NCBI GenBank assembly: GCA_051293835.1
Contig: JBPKMA010000001.1
Span: 62,001 to 126,000, forward strand
Origin: DATLZU01 sp051293835
GTDB lineage: Bacteria; Nitrospirota; Nitrospiria; Nitrospirales; Nitrospiraceae
DNA: 64,000 nt
Direction of reading: 5' to 3'
Shown here: in pieces, positions 7,806 through 16,752 of the stretch
Layout of the letters: every line of letters begins with the position of its first letter
How positions within the stretch are numbered: position 1 is the stretch's first letter
Program-made: the position numbers and the translations under genes
The notes under the pieces: generated by a model
Told to the model about the DNA's origin: nothing
The model's input: the letters and a program-made list of their open reading frames with translations, nothing else
The model's database searches: none

Positions 7806-8750
7806 ATGGGACGTACCGGCTTCATCTATCATCCGGCTTACCTGAACCACGATATGGGACCAGGACACCCGGAAAGTCCGGAGCGCCTCAGGGCTATCGT
7901 GGAGAGGCTCGAATCCACCGGCACGATGAAGAAACTGGTCCGCATCGAACCGGTCACTGCCCCCGATGAATGGATCTTGCAGATCCATACGGCCGACTAC
8001 GTGGCGGATCTGAAATCACGATCACCCACGAGCGGCCGGGTGTCTCTCGATCCGGACACGTCAATGTCGCCGGGTTCACTGACTGCTGCCTATCTGGCGG
8101 TGGGAGGTGCGCTCGCTGCGGCCGATGCGATCATGGCTGGGCAGGTAGAGCACGCCTTTTGTGCCGTCAGGCCGCCAGGCCACCATGCGGAAAGCAATCG
8201 GGCGATGGGGTTTTGCCTGTTCAATAATGTGGCGATCGCCGCTCGCTACCTCCAGCGTAAACACGGTCTCGGTCGCGTACTGATTGTCGATTGGGATGTG
8301 CATCACGGCAACGGAACGCAGCATAGTTTTTACGACGATCCGTCGGTACTGTTTTTTAGTACCCATCAATTTCCCCATTATCCTGGTACTGGCCGCGCGA
8401 CGGAGCGAGGAAAGGGATCAGGAGAAGGCTTTACCATCAACGTGCCCATGGCGGCTGGGGAAGGCGATCAGGAGTATTTCGATGTGTTTCAGCGGGTACT
8501 GGTTCCTGCGGCCGACGCGTTCAGGCCGGACTTCGTCCTCATCTCGGCCGGGTTCGATGCACACAAGGATGATCCGCTCGCTGGTATGGGCTTGACCGAG
8601 GAGGGGTATGCTGGATTGACCAGAATCGTTGCCGCGATCGCGTGCCGCCACAGCCGCAAACGGATTCTCTCCTGCCTCGAAGGTGGGTACAATCTCGCCG
8701 CGCTTCCCGCGTCGGTCGAACGTCATCTGCTCACGCTGTTGGAGGTATGA
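7806..8750 (+). CDS. Histone deacetylase-like (class II HDAC/acetoin-utilization family) zinc amidohydrolase
   Basis: The 314-residue protein shows the arginase/deacetylase fold signatures GHPESPERLRAI, AFCAVRPPGHHAE (tandem catalytic His), GFCLFNNVAIAA, DWDVHHGNGTQHSFYDD (zinc ligands Asp and His), STHQFPHYPGTG (substrate-channel loop) and SAGFDAHKDDPL (third zinc ligand Asp). Bacterial members remove acetyl groups from acetyl-polyamines, acetyl-CoA synthetase or lysines; the substrate is not predictable here. The start at 7806 (MGRTGFIYHP) is preferred over the longer frame because family similarity begins there. Its stop overlaps the start of the cytochrome gene (ATGA), so the two are probably translationally coupled. 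Confidence 0.93.
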   Translation: MGRTGFIYHPAYLNHDMGPGHPESPERLRAIVERLESTGTMKKLVRIEPVTAPDEWILQIHTADYVADLKSRSPTSGRVSLDPDTSMSPGSLTAAYLAVGGALAAADAIMAGQVEHAFCAVRPPGHHAESNRAMGFCLFNNVAIAARYLQRKHGLGRVLIVDWDVHHGNGTQHSFYDDPSVLFFSTHQFPHYPGTGRATERGKGSGEGFTINVPMAAGEGDQEYFDVFQRVLVPAADAFRPDFVLISAGFDAHKDDPLAGMGLTEEGYAGLTRIVAAIACRHSRKRILSCLEGGYNLAALPASVERHLLTLLEV

Positions 8751-10036
8751 AGAACGCCAAAACGATTGCCCTGGCCGTGGTCGGCGCCGCCGCGCTGATT
8801 TACGTTTATTACACCGAAGTGAAACCGGTGGTGATCTTCGGGCTGCGATCGGACTATGCGCGGGCGATTCCTTACCAGAAGGTCCCCGAGGGCCTTGAGA
8901 GCCTGCGGGCGGAATCCTGTGGAACCTGCCACCGCGAAATCTACGAGGAATGGAAAACGAGTATTCATGCCTATGCCTATAGGGATCCGTTCTTTCAGGC
9001 CTACTGGAAGAAAGATGGCAACATTTGGATCTGTCTGAACTGCCATACGCCGTTAGAGAATCAGCAGCCGACGTTGATCAAAGAGATCCCGCGCGGGCGG
9101 GTGGAGAAGGCGGTCCAAGAGCCGAACCCGCGGTACGATCCCGAGTATCAACAGGAAGCCGTCACGTGTGCCGCCTGTCATGTTCGGAACGGTGTCATCC
9201 TGGGCCCGTTCGACGATTCCGTCGCACCGCATCCGACGCAATTCGATCCGAACTTTCGCACCGCGCAGGTCTGCTATCGGTGCCATAACGTCGTGTCGGG
9301 ACTGGCGCAGTTCTATCGTGTCGGTCCCTGCGGGACGTATGCTGAGTACGAGGGAAAGTATTTCATGCAGGAACGGGGGTTCATCTGCCAGAGCTGTCAC
9401 ATGCCAGAAGTAGACCGGCCGGCGGCGGACGGAGGACCGATCCGGCGCGGGCGTCGGCATCTGTGGCGCGGGGGGCATGATCCGGATATGATCAGGCGGG
9501 CGGTGGCGATTCAGGTGAAGGCCGATCCGCCCTCACCTAAGCCTGGTGATCGCGTCCGTTTCGCATTGACGTTGATCAACGCCGGAGCCGGCCATAAGAT
9601 TCCGACCGGCGATCCGGACCGCCACTTTACCGTTGAATTCCTAGTCGAAAATGGCAGGGGGCAAGTGCTGGACCGGCAGGTGACGACCATGGGCCGGTGG
9701 ATTCTCTGGCAGCCTGCGATCATCGAGGTGTACGATAATCGACTTCTGCCCCTGGCCGGGCGGGACTATACCTATGAATATCGGGTTCCCGCCGGATCTG
9801 AGCGGCTAACGCTGAAAACCCGAGTGCGGTACCATATTCTGACGGACGGGCAACACGAGATGCTGCGGAAAAAATACGGGTTAATGGCAGATGACCCATA
9901 TGCGTTTACCATTTATGAGCGTGACTTCCCGCTTTCGGGAAACTTGGCGGCGGTGCTGAGCCAAGAGAGCCGTCAGTTGTCAGCTCTCGTTCGGCAGTCT
10001 CAGCCAAAGAGCTGTCCTGTGAATGCTCAGGGCTAA
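8747..10036 (+). CDS. Membrane-anchored pentahaem cytochrome c
   Basis: The 429-residue protein has an N-terminal uncleaved or signal helix (about residues 5-22) and five CxxCH haem sites, with first cysteines at about residues 58 (CGTCH), 96 (CLNCH), 141 (CAACH), 176 (CYRCH) and 214 (CQSCH). A haem-free, beta-rich C-terminal domain of about 190 residues follows. The layout resembles c554-like multihaem proteins, but the exact family is not clear. It should sit on the periplasmic side of the membrane and carry electrons. The start overlaps the HDAC stop (ATGA) with GGAGG directly upstream. The downstream rhodanese gene begins 31 bp after its stop. Confidence 0.9.
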   Translation: MKNAKTIALAVVGAAALIYVYYTEVKPVVIFGLRSDYARAIPYQKVPEGLESLRAESCGTCHREIYEEWKTSIHAYAYRDPFFQAYWKKDGNIWICLNCHTPLENQQPTLIKEIPRGRVEKAVQEPNPRYDPEYQQEAVTCAACHVRNGVILGPFDDSVAPHPTQFDPNFRTAQVCYRCHNVVSGLAQFYRVGPCGTYAEYEGKYFMQERGFICQSCHMPEVDRPAADGGPIRRGRRHLWRGGHDPDMIRRAVAIQVKADPPSPKPGDRVRFALTLINAGAGHKIPTGDPDRHFTVEFLVENGRGQVLDRQVTTMGRWILWQPAIIEVYDNRLLPLAGRDYTYEYRVPAGSERLTLKTRVRYHILTDGQHEMLRKKYGLMADDPYAFTIYERDFPLSGNLAAVLSQESRQLSALVRQSQPKSCPVNAQG

Positions 10037-10067
10037 CGAGGATCGCAGAAATTCACGAGGAACGAGT

Positions 10068-10946
10068 ATGACGCATCCTTGGTTGATCGACACGGAAACC
10101 CTTTACCAGAACCTGGGCCGTTCCGGACTTGTCATCATCGACGTGCGCGGCCGGGCGGCTTACGAATTCGGTGGCCACATCCCTGGTGCGGTCCATTCCA
10201 CGTGGCACGAGTACAGCGATCCCAACGCGGTCGCCAAGGGGCTGCTGGATCCCGATCTGTCCCGGATCGAGCAGAAACTCCGTGCGTTGGGTATCGACAA
10301 CGACAGCGATGTGGTGATCTATTCAAATCCGTTTGACAACTGGGGGGACGAAGGCCGGATGTTTTGGATGCTGCAATATCTTGGCCATCAGAACCTCAAA
10401 ATTCTGGACGGAGGATGGGTGAAGTGGACCCAGGAAGGACGGCCGTTCGAGCACGGACGGGTCAAACCGCGACTTGGCTCGTTCAATGCGCGTCCGGTCC
10501 CCGAGCTCATCATCATGAAGGATGAATTGAAACAGATCGTCCGCCGGCCCCATCCGGAGACGATGATCGTCGATGCTCGGAGCCTCGAAGAGTATCTGGG
10601 AAAGGAGGTGTCTGGGATCCCTCGGCCGGGCCACATCCCGTCGGCGATCCATGTGCCCTGGAACGGGTTCCTCAATCCAGATGCTACGGTCAAGGATCTG
10701 GTCAAGATCAGGGAGTCGCTCGAAGAAAAGGGCTTGCACGACAGTCATCAGATTGTCTGCTACTGCATCGGCGGCGTCCGGTCGGCATGGCTGTATGTCA
10801 TCCTCAAACTGGCGGGGTATCCCAAGGTGCGCAACTATCCCGGGTCGTGGTGGGAATGGAGCCGGGATTTCGCCTGTCCTGTTGAGAAGGATTTCAAAAT
10901 GTTGCAGAAGATTCTCGGATACGATGAAGCCAGTAAGCCTTCTTGA
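10068..10946 (+). CDS. Two-domain rhodanese (thiosulfate/3-mercaptopyruvate sulfurtransferase)
   Basis: The 292-residue protein has two rhodanese domains. The N-terminal one (about 5-125, VIIDVRGRAAYEFGGHIPGA) has no catalytic cysteine at VIYSNPFDNWGDEG. The C-terminal one (about 150-275, IVDARSLEEYLGKE) ends in the active loop CIGGVRS, matching CxxGxR[ST]. It transfers sulfane sulfur to cyanide or thiols. No signal peptide is seen, so it is probably cytoplasmic. The start ATG at 10068 has GAGG upstream. It follows the cytochrome gene closely, and its last codons contain the promoter of the next gene. Confidence 0.9.
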   Translation: MTHPWLIDTETLYQNLGRSGLVIIDVRGRAAYEFGGHIPGAVHSTWHEYSDPNAVAKGLLDPDLSRIEQKLRALGIDNDSDVVIYSNPFDNWGDEGRMFWMLQYLGHQNLKILDGGWVKWTQEGRPFEHGRVKPRLGSFNARPVPELIIMKDELKQIVRRPHPETMIVDARSLEEYLGKEVSGIPRPGHIPSAIHVPWNGFLNPDATVKDLVKIRESLEEKGLHDSHQIVCYCIGGVRSAWLYVILKLAGYPKVRNYPGSWWEWSRDFACPVEKDFKMLQKILGYDEASKPS

Positions 10947-10971
10947 CACTGCGGAGAGCCGTGTGTATGGT
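10943..10971 (+). promoter_or_regulatory. Sigma-70-type promoter of the smbP-like gene
   Basis: TTGACA (10943-10948), a 17-bp spacer and TATGGT (10966-10971) form a good promoter. The -35 element overlaps the stop codon of the rhodanese gene. It predicts a leader of about 80 nt before the ATG at 11056. Confidence 0.7.
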
Positions 10972-11055
10972 GAATCAAGCGTGGGCAAGAGGTCCGAATA
11001 GTGCGGAGTTCACGTTCGGGCCGGGTATCGCACACATCCATCGAGGAGGTCGATT

Positions 11056-11409
11056 ATGCGCAGCTCAATTTTCCGCGGGGCAATGATCGGCGGCGTGATG
11101 ACGATGTTCATCTCCATTCCATTGACGAGCGGGCCAGCATTGGCGAGCAATAAGCATGTGTCTGAAGCGATCGAACACGCCAAGGAGGCGGTGTCGCACG
11201 GGAAACAGGGGCACGCGGACGCGCTGGTCAAGCACGCGGAAGGTGCGCTGAAGCATGCCGAGGCCGCGCAGAAAGAAGTGAAAAGCCCCCATCTCGACGA
11301 AGGCGTCAAGGGCTTGAAGGACGCGGTGGAGCACGGTAAAGCGGGCCATGCGGATGTTGCCACCAAGGCGGCGGAAAGCGCAGTGACACATCTGTCCGAA
11401 GTGAAATAG
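11056..11409 (+). CDS. smbP: SmbP-like small periplasmic metal-binding protein
   Basis: The 117-residue protein has a signal peptide (about residues 1-30, ending PALASNK) and a mature part of about 87 residues made of repeats such as HAKEAVSHGKQGHADALVKH and DAVEHGKAGHADVATKAA. Regularly spaced histidines are predicted on a four-helix bundle. This matches SmbP, described from Nitrosomonas europaea as a periplasmic copper/metal-binding protein. AGGAGG stands upstream of the ATG. It has its own promoter and a strong terminator, so it is probably a monocistronic, well-expressed gene. Confidence 0.88.
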   Translation: MRSSIFRGAMIGGVMTMFISIPLTSGPALASNKHVSEAIEHAKEAVSHGKQGHADALVKHAEGALKHAEAAQKEVKSPHLDEGVKGLKDAVEHGKAGHADVATKAAESAVTHLSEVK

Positions 11410-11425
11410 CTATACCAGCCAGCGG

Positions 11426-11485
11426 CAAGAGGCGAGGGACTAGAGATACAACACTTTCCTTCGCCTCTTGTTGTTTTCTTTTTCT
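11426..11485 (+). terminator. Rho-independent terminator after the smbP-like gene
   Basis: Perfect 10-bp arms CAAGAGGCGA (11426-11435) and TCGCCTCTTG (11461-11470) are followed by a T-rich tract (TTGTTTTCTTTTTCTT). The loop is 25 nt, rather long, but the stem and tail are convincing. Confidence 0.75.
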
Positions 11486-11517
11486 TGCTGCGACCACTGG
11501 CCTCGTGACGCTTGCCC

Positions 11518-12309
11518 ATGAAGGTTGGTTTTTACCAGTTCAATCCGCTGTTCGGCGAGGTCAAACGCAATCTTGACCGGGTGGTTGCACGTCTGCACGA
11601 GGTCGAGTGCGACCTCATGGTGCTGCCGGAACTCTTCGCCTCGGGCTACCAATTTGCGTCACAGGAAGAAGTCGAGCGCCTGGCTGAGCCGGTTCCTGAC
11701 GGAGAGACCACCGCGCGACTCATCGAGGTGGCCCGCAGCCGGGGCATGTACGTGGTGGCAGGCCTCGCGGAACGCGGCGAGCGCGGGTGTTATAATTCAG
11801 CGGTAGTGGTTGGACCCTCGGGCTTCCTCGGATGCTATCGGAAAACCCATCTGTTTTTCGAAGAAACCTTGTTCTTTCTCCCCGGGGACACGGGCTTTCG
11901 GGTGTGGGATATTGGAGAAACGAAGGTGGGCGTGCTCATCTGTTTCGACTGGTTCTATCCGGAATCGGCAAGGACCCTGGCGTTGAAAGGGGCCGACATT
12001 CTCTGCCATCCCTCCAACTTGGTGCTGCCCCATTGTCCAGACGCCATGGTGACGCGCTGTTTGGAGAACCGGGTGTTCAGCATCACGGCCAACCGGATCG
12101 GCAGCGAGGCGCGGGGAGGAAAAGACCGACTGACCTTTATCGGCAGCAGCGAAATTGTTGCGCCCAACGGCTGCATTCTTCACCGGGCTCCGCGCGATCG
12201 GGAGGAAGTGGTGGTGCTGGAGATCGATCCCACCGAAGCCCGCAAGAAATCTCTCAATCCCTACAACGATCTCTTGCAGGGGCGTCGCCCGGACCTCTAC
12301 GCCAGGTGA
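11518..12309 (+). CDS. Carbon-nitrogen hydrolase (nitrilase superfamily amidase)
   Basis: The 263-residue protein carries the nitrilase catalytic triad: Glu in LPELFASGY, Lys in YRKTHLF and Cys in GVLICFDWFYPES. Its length fits the omega-amidase/beta-ureidopropionase type of cytoplasmic amidases. It hydrolyses an amide or nitrile C-N bond; the substrate is not predictable. The ATG at 11518 is chosen over a TTG two codons earlier. The yqgE gene follows about 50 bp later on the same strand, so the two may be co-transcribed. Confidence 0.92.
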   Translation: MKVGFYQFNPLFGEVKRNLDRVVARLHEVECDLMVLPELFASGYQFASQEEVERLAEPVPDGETTARLIEVARSRGMYVVAGLAERGERGCYNSAVVVGPSGFLGCYRKTHLFFEETLFFLPGDTGFRVWDIGETKVGVLICFDWFYPESARTLALKGADILCHPSNLVLPHCPDAMVTRCLENRVFSITANRIGSEARGGKDRLTFIGSSEIVAPNGCILHRAPRDREEVVVLEIDPTEARKKSLNPYNDLLQGRRPDLYAR

Positions 12310-12358
12310 CGGGATGCGCCGTCCGGTGAAGCCAGACACGCAGATGATGGAAGAAGGG

Positions 12359-12937
12359 ATGATACACAGGGTTCCGATGCTGGTCCCACTTGGCAAAGGT
12401 ATTTTCCTGGTCGCCTCGCCGGCCTTACGTGATCCCAATTTCCGACAGACTGTGGTTCTGCTTTGCGAGCACGGGCCGGAGGGGGCGCTGGGGGTGGTGG
12501 TGAACCGGCCGACCGCCATGCATATCGCGGAAGCCTTGCCGCAGGTGCCGGTCCTCGAAGGGCAGAAGCATGTGCTGTTCGTCGGCGGTCCGGTGCAACC
12601 CAATCAGATCATGCTGCTCTACCGGCTGAATCAGGTGCCGGAGAATTCGCACCATATTTTCGACGGCGTTTGTTTGGGTGGGGATCTGGCAGTGCTGGAG
12701 CGCATCCTCACGAGTTCGAAGGGCAACGAGGCCTTTCGCGCCTATCTCGGCTATTCCGGATGGGGACCCGGCCAACTCGAGCGGGAAATGGAGACCGGCT
12801 CCTGGATTACGGTGCCGGCAGATCCCGAGATCGTCTTTGAAAAGGATCCAGCGAGGATTTGGCCAGACATCCTCGCTTCGCTTGGCGAACCGTTCCGCCA
12901 TTACGCCGACATGCCGTTCGATCCCAGCTTGAATTAA
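12359..12937 (+). CDS. yqgE: YqgE/AlgH family protein (UPF0301)
   Basis: The protein shows family blocks GIFLVASPALRDPNFRQTVV, GALGVVVNRPT, VLFVGGPVQPNQIMLL, an acidic VCLGGDLAVLE and YLGYSGWGPGQLEREMETGSW. YqgE proteins are cytoplasmic with no agreed function; AlgH has been linked to alginate regulation in Pseudomonas. The ATG at 12359 directly follows AGAAGGG and gives 192 residues, the usual size; the ATG at 12314 is possible and would add 15 residues. It is convergent with uvrA. Confidence 0.9.
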   Translation: MIHRVPMLVPLGKGIFLVASPALRDPNFRQTVVLLCEHGPEGALGVVVNRPTAMHIAEALPQVPVLEGQKHVLFVGGPVQPNQIMLLYRLNQVPENSHHIFDGVCLGGDLAVLERILTSSKGNEAFRAYLGYSGWGPGQLEREMETGSWITVPADPEIVFEKDPARIWPDILASLGEPFRHYADMPFDPSLN

Positions 12938-13014
12938 GTTCCCACCAATCGGACGAGATCCATTCTCTTGCAGGTCTTGCCCACCGTCGGCCCTTTTTCG
13001 GATCAGCACAAAGG

Positions 13015-15933
13015 TCAGGGCGTTTCTGCAAGAACTTGAGCGAGAAATCGGCCGGTGTGTGAACCGGCTGTGCGCGCCACGTGTTCCGGTCTGCCCTCCG
13101 CCACGATTCGCCCGCCCTGCTCACCTCCCTCCGGGCCTAGATCGATGATCCAATCGGCCGTTTTGATCACGTCCAGGTTGTGCTCGACCACCACGACCGT
13201 GTTGCCGGCATCGACCAGTCTATGGAGGACGGTGAGGAGCTTTTTCACGTCCTCGAAGTGCAAGCCAGTGGTCGGTTCGTCCATGATGTAGAGCAGATCA
13301 GGGGACTGGTTCCGGCCAGAGGCCGATGCCTGTCCTCGGCGGTTCGGACGGGCCCCGGTTCCTCCCAACTCGGCGGCGATCTTCAGCCGCTGCGCTTCGC
13401 CGCCGGACAGGGTGGTGGCCGGTTGGCCCAGTCGCAGATAGCCCAGTCCGATCGACGAGAGGAGATAGAGCTTTTCGGTCAACTTGGGCGAGTCGGAAAA
13501 GAATGACTGCGCTTCGTTCACGGTCATGCCCAGCACATCGTGGATGGTCTTTCCGCGGAAGCGAACGCTCAGGATCTCTGGCTTGAACCGCCGGCCGTTG
13601 CAGGCCTCACAGGTCGCATAAATGTCTTCGAAGAAATACATTTCGAGCTTCTCGTAGCCGTTGCCTTCGCACCGGTCGCAGCGGCCGCCAGCTGTGTTGA
13701 AAGAGAAATGCGCGGCGGTGAGCCCCAGGCGACGGGCTTCCGGCGTGGATGCGAAGAGCGCGCGGATCTCGTCGAAGGCTTTTAAGTACGTGATAGGATT
13801 AGAACGCGGGGTGCGGCCGATCGGTTGCTGGTCGATCATCCGGACGCCCTTGAGGTATTCCAGACCCCTGATCGCGCGGAACCGGCCCATCGGCAGCGAC
13901 TCTACGCGGAATGCGCGGGCCACCGCGCGATAGAGTGTCTCGTTTACCAAAGTGCTTTTACCCGATCCCGAGACGCCAGTGACACAGACCAGCATCCGCA
14001 ACGGGATCTTGACCGTAAGGTCTTTCAAGTTGTGCTCGCTGGCGCCGGCGAGCACCAGGGCCTTCCCATTCCCGGGTCGGCGCGTACGAGGGACCGGAAT
14101 GGATTCCTCGCCCCGCAGGTATCGTGCGGTGAGCGAGCGGCGGTCCCGCAAAAACGCCTCGCGCGGGGCGGCACACACGACCTCGCCACCCTTCTCGCCA
14201 GACCAGGGGCCAAGCTCGATGATGTGGTCGGCGGCCAGGATTATCTGCCGGTCGTGCTCGACGACCACGACGGTATTGCCGTGGGCGGCCAGCTCCCGCA
14301 GGATGCCGGCCAGCGTGGCCGTGTCGCGGGCATGCAGGCCGATCGTTGGTTCATCCAGCACGTACAGTGTGCCGACCAAACGGGCGCCGAGTTGGTTCGC
14401 CAAAGTGATCCGCTGCGCTTCACCGCCCGATAGCGTCTTCGTCTGGCGGGACAGGGTCAGGTAGCCGAGCCCGACGCGCAAGAGAAAACCGAGTTTGTCT
14501 CTGATCTGGTGCAGAATGTCGTGTGCCACACGGGCTTCGAAGTCCGAGAGCGTCAATGCGCTGAACCAGGCAGCCGCTTCCTGCACGGTCATCTCGGAAA
14601 TCTCGTGGATGTTTCGCCCTCCTACTTTGACGTACAGGACCTCGGGTTTCAGCCTGGTCCCTCCACACGCCTGGCACGGAAAGGGACTGCGGTAGCGGCT
14701 CAAAAACACCCGGACATGCAGCTTGTATCGCTTCGTTTCCAGATACTCAAAGAACTGCCGAACGCCTTCGAGCTTCTCATCACCTTCCCACAGAAGCCTG
14801 CGCACCTCGGTCGGGAGCTGGTGATAGGGCGTCGACAGGTTCACGCCGCGCCGCTTCAGAGCCAGCAGCATCTGTTTCTGCCACCACTCCGCGCCGGGTT
14901 TCGTCCAGGGTTCGATGGCACCTTCGGCCAGCGAGCGCGTGCGGTCCGGAACGACCAAATCTTCATCGTAGCGGAGGATGTTCCCGAAGCCTTTGCATTC
15001 CGGACAGGCACCCAAAGGATGGTTGAAGGAAAAGAGGACCGGCCTGAGCGGCTCGAACGTGCGGCCGCATTGCTGGCAGCGGAAATGCGTGCAGTAGGTC
15101 TGCGAACCCTGCCCGATCACGTCCACGCGACAAAGCCCTTCACCTTCCTGAAACGCCGTCTCGATCGCTTCGATCAGCCGATTGCGGTTGTCGGGTCTGA
15201 TCACCAGCCGGTCGAGGACGACATAGAGGTTGGCTTTCCTTTCGCTTTGACCCTCTGCCTTGCGCGGGAGAGGATTGGGGTGAGGTGGACGTGGAATTGT
15301 CACGCCCGGCAGCAGGTCCACCATCTCGTCGCCGCATTTGAGCCTGGTGAAGCCTCGTCGCAGCAGGGACTCCACCAGGGTGCGGTCATGTCCTGGCCCT
15401 AGGTCCTTGATCGGGAACAGAATCATAGCCCGGGCATCGGGGAAACGAGCAAGGAGATCGTCCGTGACGGAGCCAGGATGAAACCCGCGGGCCTCTTCGT
15501 GGCAATCGGGACAGACCGGCCGCCCGACCTTGGCGAACAACAAGCGGAGCAAATCGGCAATCTCGGTCGCTGTGCCGACCGTCGAGCGAGCCGTACGAAC
15601 TGGGTTCTTCTGCTCGATCGCGATGGCTGGGCGGACGTTGGTCAGACGATCGACGTTCGGACGATCCACCTTCTCCAGGAACATGCGTGCATAGGTCGAA
15701 AGCGATTCCACATAGCGCCACTGGCCTTCGGCGAAGAGGGTCTCGAATGCGAGCGACGACTTGCCCGAGCCGGATACGCCGGTAATGACCGTGACCGCGT
15801 TGTGCGGGATGCGGAGCGAGATATTCTTGAGGTTGTTCTGCCGTGCGCCTTCGACGATCAGGTCGCTAAAGGCAGGAGGTGAATTCGGAGTGTCAGACAC
15901 TGGGAAAACCCTCGAATTGTTTGAATTCAGCAT
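13015..15933 (-). CDS. uvrA: Excinuclease ABC subunit A
   Basis: UvrA is the damage-recognition ATPase of nucleotide excision repair. Both ATP-binding halves are present: Walker A GVSGSGKSSLAFET near the N-terminus and GVSGSGKSTLVNET in the second half, with ABC signatures TLSGGEAQRITLANQLG and TTLSGGEAQRLKIAAELG. Zinc-binding cysteine sets lie at CQQCGRTFEPL...CPECKGFG and CDRCEGNGYEK...CEACNGRRF. The ATG at 15933 is used; the frame extends to a TTG at 15960. An extra, proline-rich stretch around residues 216-233 corresponds to a palindromic DNA repeat (see 15249). uvrB is not in the window. Confidence 0.96.
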   Translation of the reverse strand: MLNSNNSRVFPVSDTPNSPPAFSDLIVEGARQNNLKNISLRIPHNAVTVITGVSGSGKSSLAFETLFAEGQWRYVESLSTYARMFLEKVDRPNVDRLTNVRPAIAIEQKNPVRTARSTVGTATEIADLLRLLFAKVGRPVCPDCHEEARGFHPGSVTDDLLARFPDARAMILFPIKDLGPGHDRTLVESLLRRGFTRLKCGDEMVDLLPGVTIPRPPHPNPLPRKAEGQSERKANLYVVLDRLVIRPDNRNRLIEAIETAFQEGEGLCRVDVIGQGSQTYCTHFRCQQCGRTFEPLRPVLFSFNHPLGACPECKGFGNILRYDEDLVVPDRTRSLAEGAIEPWTKPGAEWWQKQMLLALKRRGVNLSTPYHQLPTEVRRLLWEGDEKLEGVRQFFEYLETKRYKLHVRVFLSRYRSPFPCQACGGTRLKPEVLYVKVGGRNIHEISEMTVQEAAAWFSALTLSDFEARVAHDILHQIRDKLGFLLRVGLGYLTLSRQTKTLSGGEAQRITLANQLGARLVGTLYVLDEPTIGLHARDTATLAGILRELAAHGNTVVVVEHDRQIILAADHIIELGPWSGEKGGEVVCAAPREAFLRDRRSLTARYLRGEESIPVPRTRRPGNGKALVLAGASEHNLKDLTVKIPLRMLVCVTGVSGSGKSTLVNETLYRAVARAFRVESLPMGRFRAIRGLEYLKGVRMIDQQPIGRTPRSNPITYLKAFDEIRALFASTPEARRLGLTAAHFSFNTAGGRCDRCEGNGYEKLEMYFFEDIYATCEACNGRRFKPEILSVRFRGKTIHDVLGMTVNEAQSFFSDSPKLTEKLYLLSSIGLGYLRLGQPATTLSGGEAQRLKIAAELGGTGARPNRRGQASASGRNQSPDLLYIMDEPTTGLHFEDVKKLLTVLHRLVDAGNTVVVVEHNLDVIKTADWIIDLGPEGGEQGGRIVAEGRPEHVARTAGSHTGRFLAQVLAETP
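15249..15288 (-). repeat. Palindromic mini-repeat inside the uvrA coding sequence
   Basis: The DNA CCCTCTGCCTTGCGCGGGAG followed by AGGATTGGGGTGAGG is the well-known kind of intergenic repeat (CCCTC...GAGAGGG...GGGGTGAGG) found scattered in many bacterial genomes. Here it lies in frame and is translated as PPHPNPLPRKAEGQSERK. An ordinary UvrA has nothing comparable at this point, so it looks like an inserted element tolerated in the protein. Confidence 0.7.
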
Positions 15934-15960
15934 CCTAGCAAGCATCCACAGCCGACGCAA

Positions 15961-16752
15961 CCAACGCCGATGTGCGAGAAAGATCAGGTGAGAGAATAAC
16001 GGGCCGCAGGCTCATGGATGACTGCTGGCTCTTTGAGCGCGGCCGGGCTAGGCTGTCCGAGGCTGTCGAACACGGAGCCTCCCATCAACCCGCTCTTGCC
16101 GGCTGCTGAGTATCTGCAACTCGGCAGACAGTGAGCCGCCCTCCTGGGGTCCAACCTTGATGGGCAGTCGGCTGAAGCCCAATGGGCACTGGCGCGGTCC
16201 TCTGATCCGTCAGCCGGCAAAGCCCGCATCAACGCCAAGGTATTCCCGTTTCACAAGACCTCGTCGTCCGTGCCTGCTCGACACTCTTCCAGAGCGTCAC
16301 ATTGAAGGCGTCGCCGGCGGGTTGTTCGCAGTTCTGCTGTTCGCGGTTCTGAATGAGCAGGCCACGCACCTTAACATCGGCCAAGAGCGGCTGGCGGCGA
16401 TGGAACAGATGTGGCTTGATCACGCATATGAATTCGACTTGCCCTTTTCTCTGGACTGCCAGAAGCATATGGCGGAATCGCCCGATGCCCTGCATTGGCA
16501 ACGGACGCTTGCACGGTTTTGCCAGAACGTGAGCGGAACAGCCGGGCCGACTGGCTCGGGGCCGTCCACGGAACTCCTCTCTTTTGAAGCCGGCAACTCC
16601 GTGACGCACACCTTCGGCATCCTTCTGGATGCCCTCGAAGAAATCAGCCGACTCTACTTCCGGGATGTAGGTAGGATTTGCTTGCTCAGCCCGGTTCGTC
16701 TTGGATCAGCCTGTCTGGAGAAGGTGACCGCCTTTCCTTCCACGTGGATCGG
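15961..16752 (+). other. About 790 bp without a recognisable gene; one weak open frame
   Basis: Between uvrA and the small membrane-protein gene the only long frame on the plus strand runs from 16157 to 16795. It contains a hydrophobic stretch (GGLFAVLLFAVLNEQ) and a helical part (MEQMWLDHAYEFDLPFSLD). It overlaps the end of the downstream minus-strand gene and matches nothing I know. An internal ATG at 16403 could start a shorter product. A 126-codon frame lies antisense to it (16229-16609). Neither is convincing; the stretch may be a decayed gene. Confidence 0.3.

Noticed and set aside
16229..16609. A 126-codon minus-strand frame between uvrA and the small membrane protein gene
   Set aside because: No ribosome-binding site or known domain; the antisense plus-strand frame is as long, so neither can be preferred.
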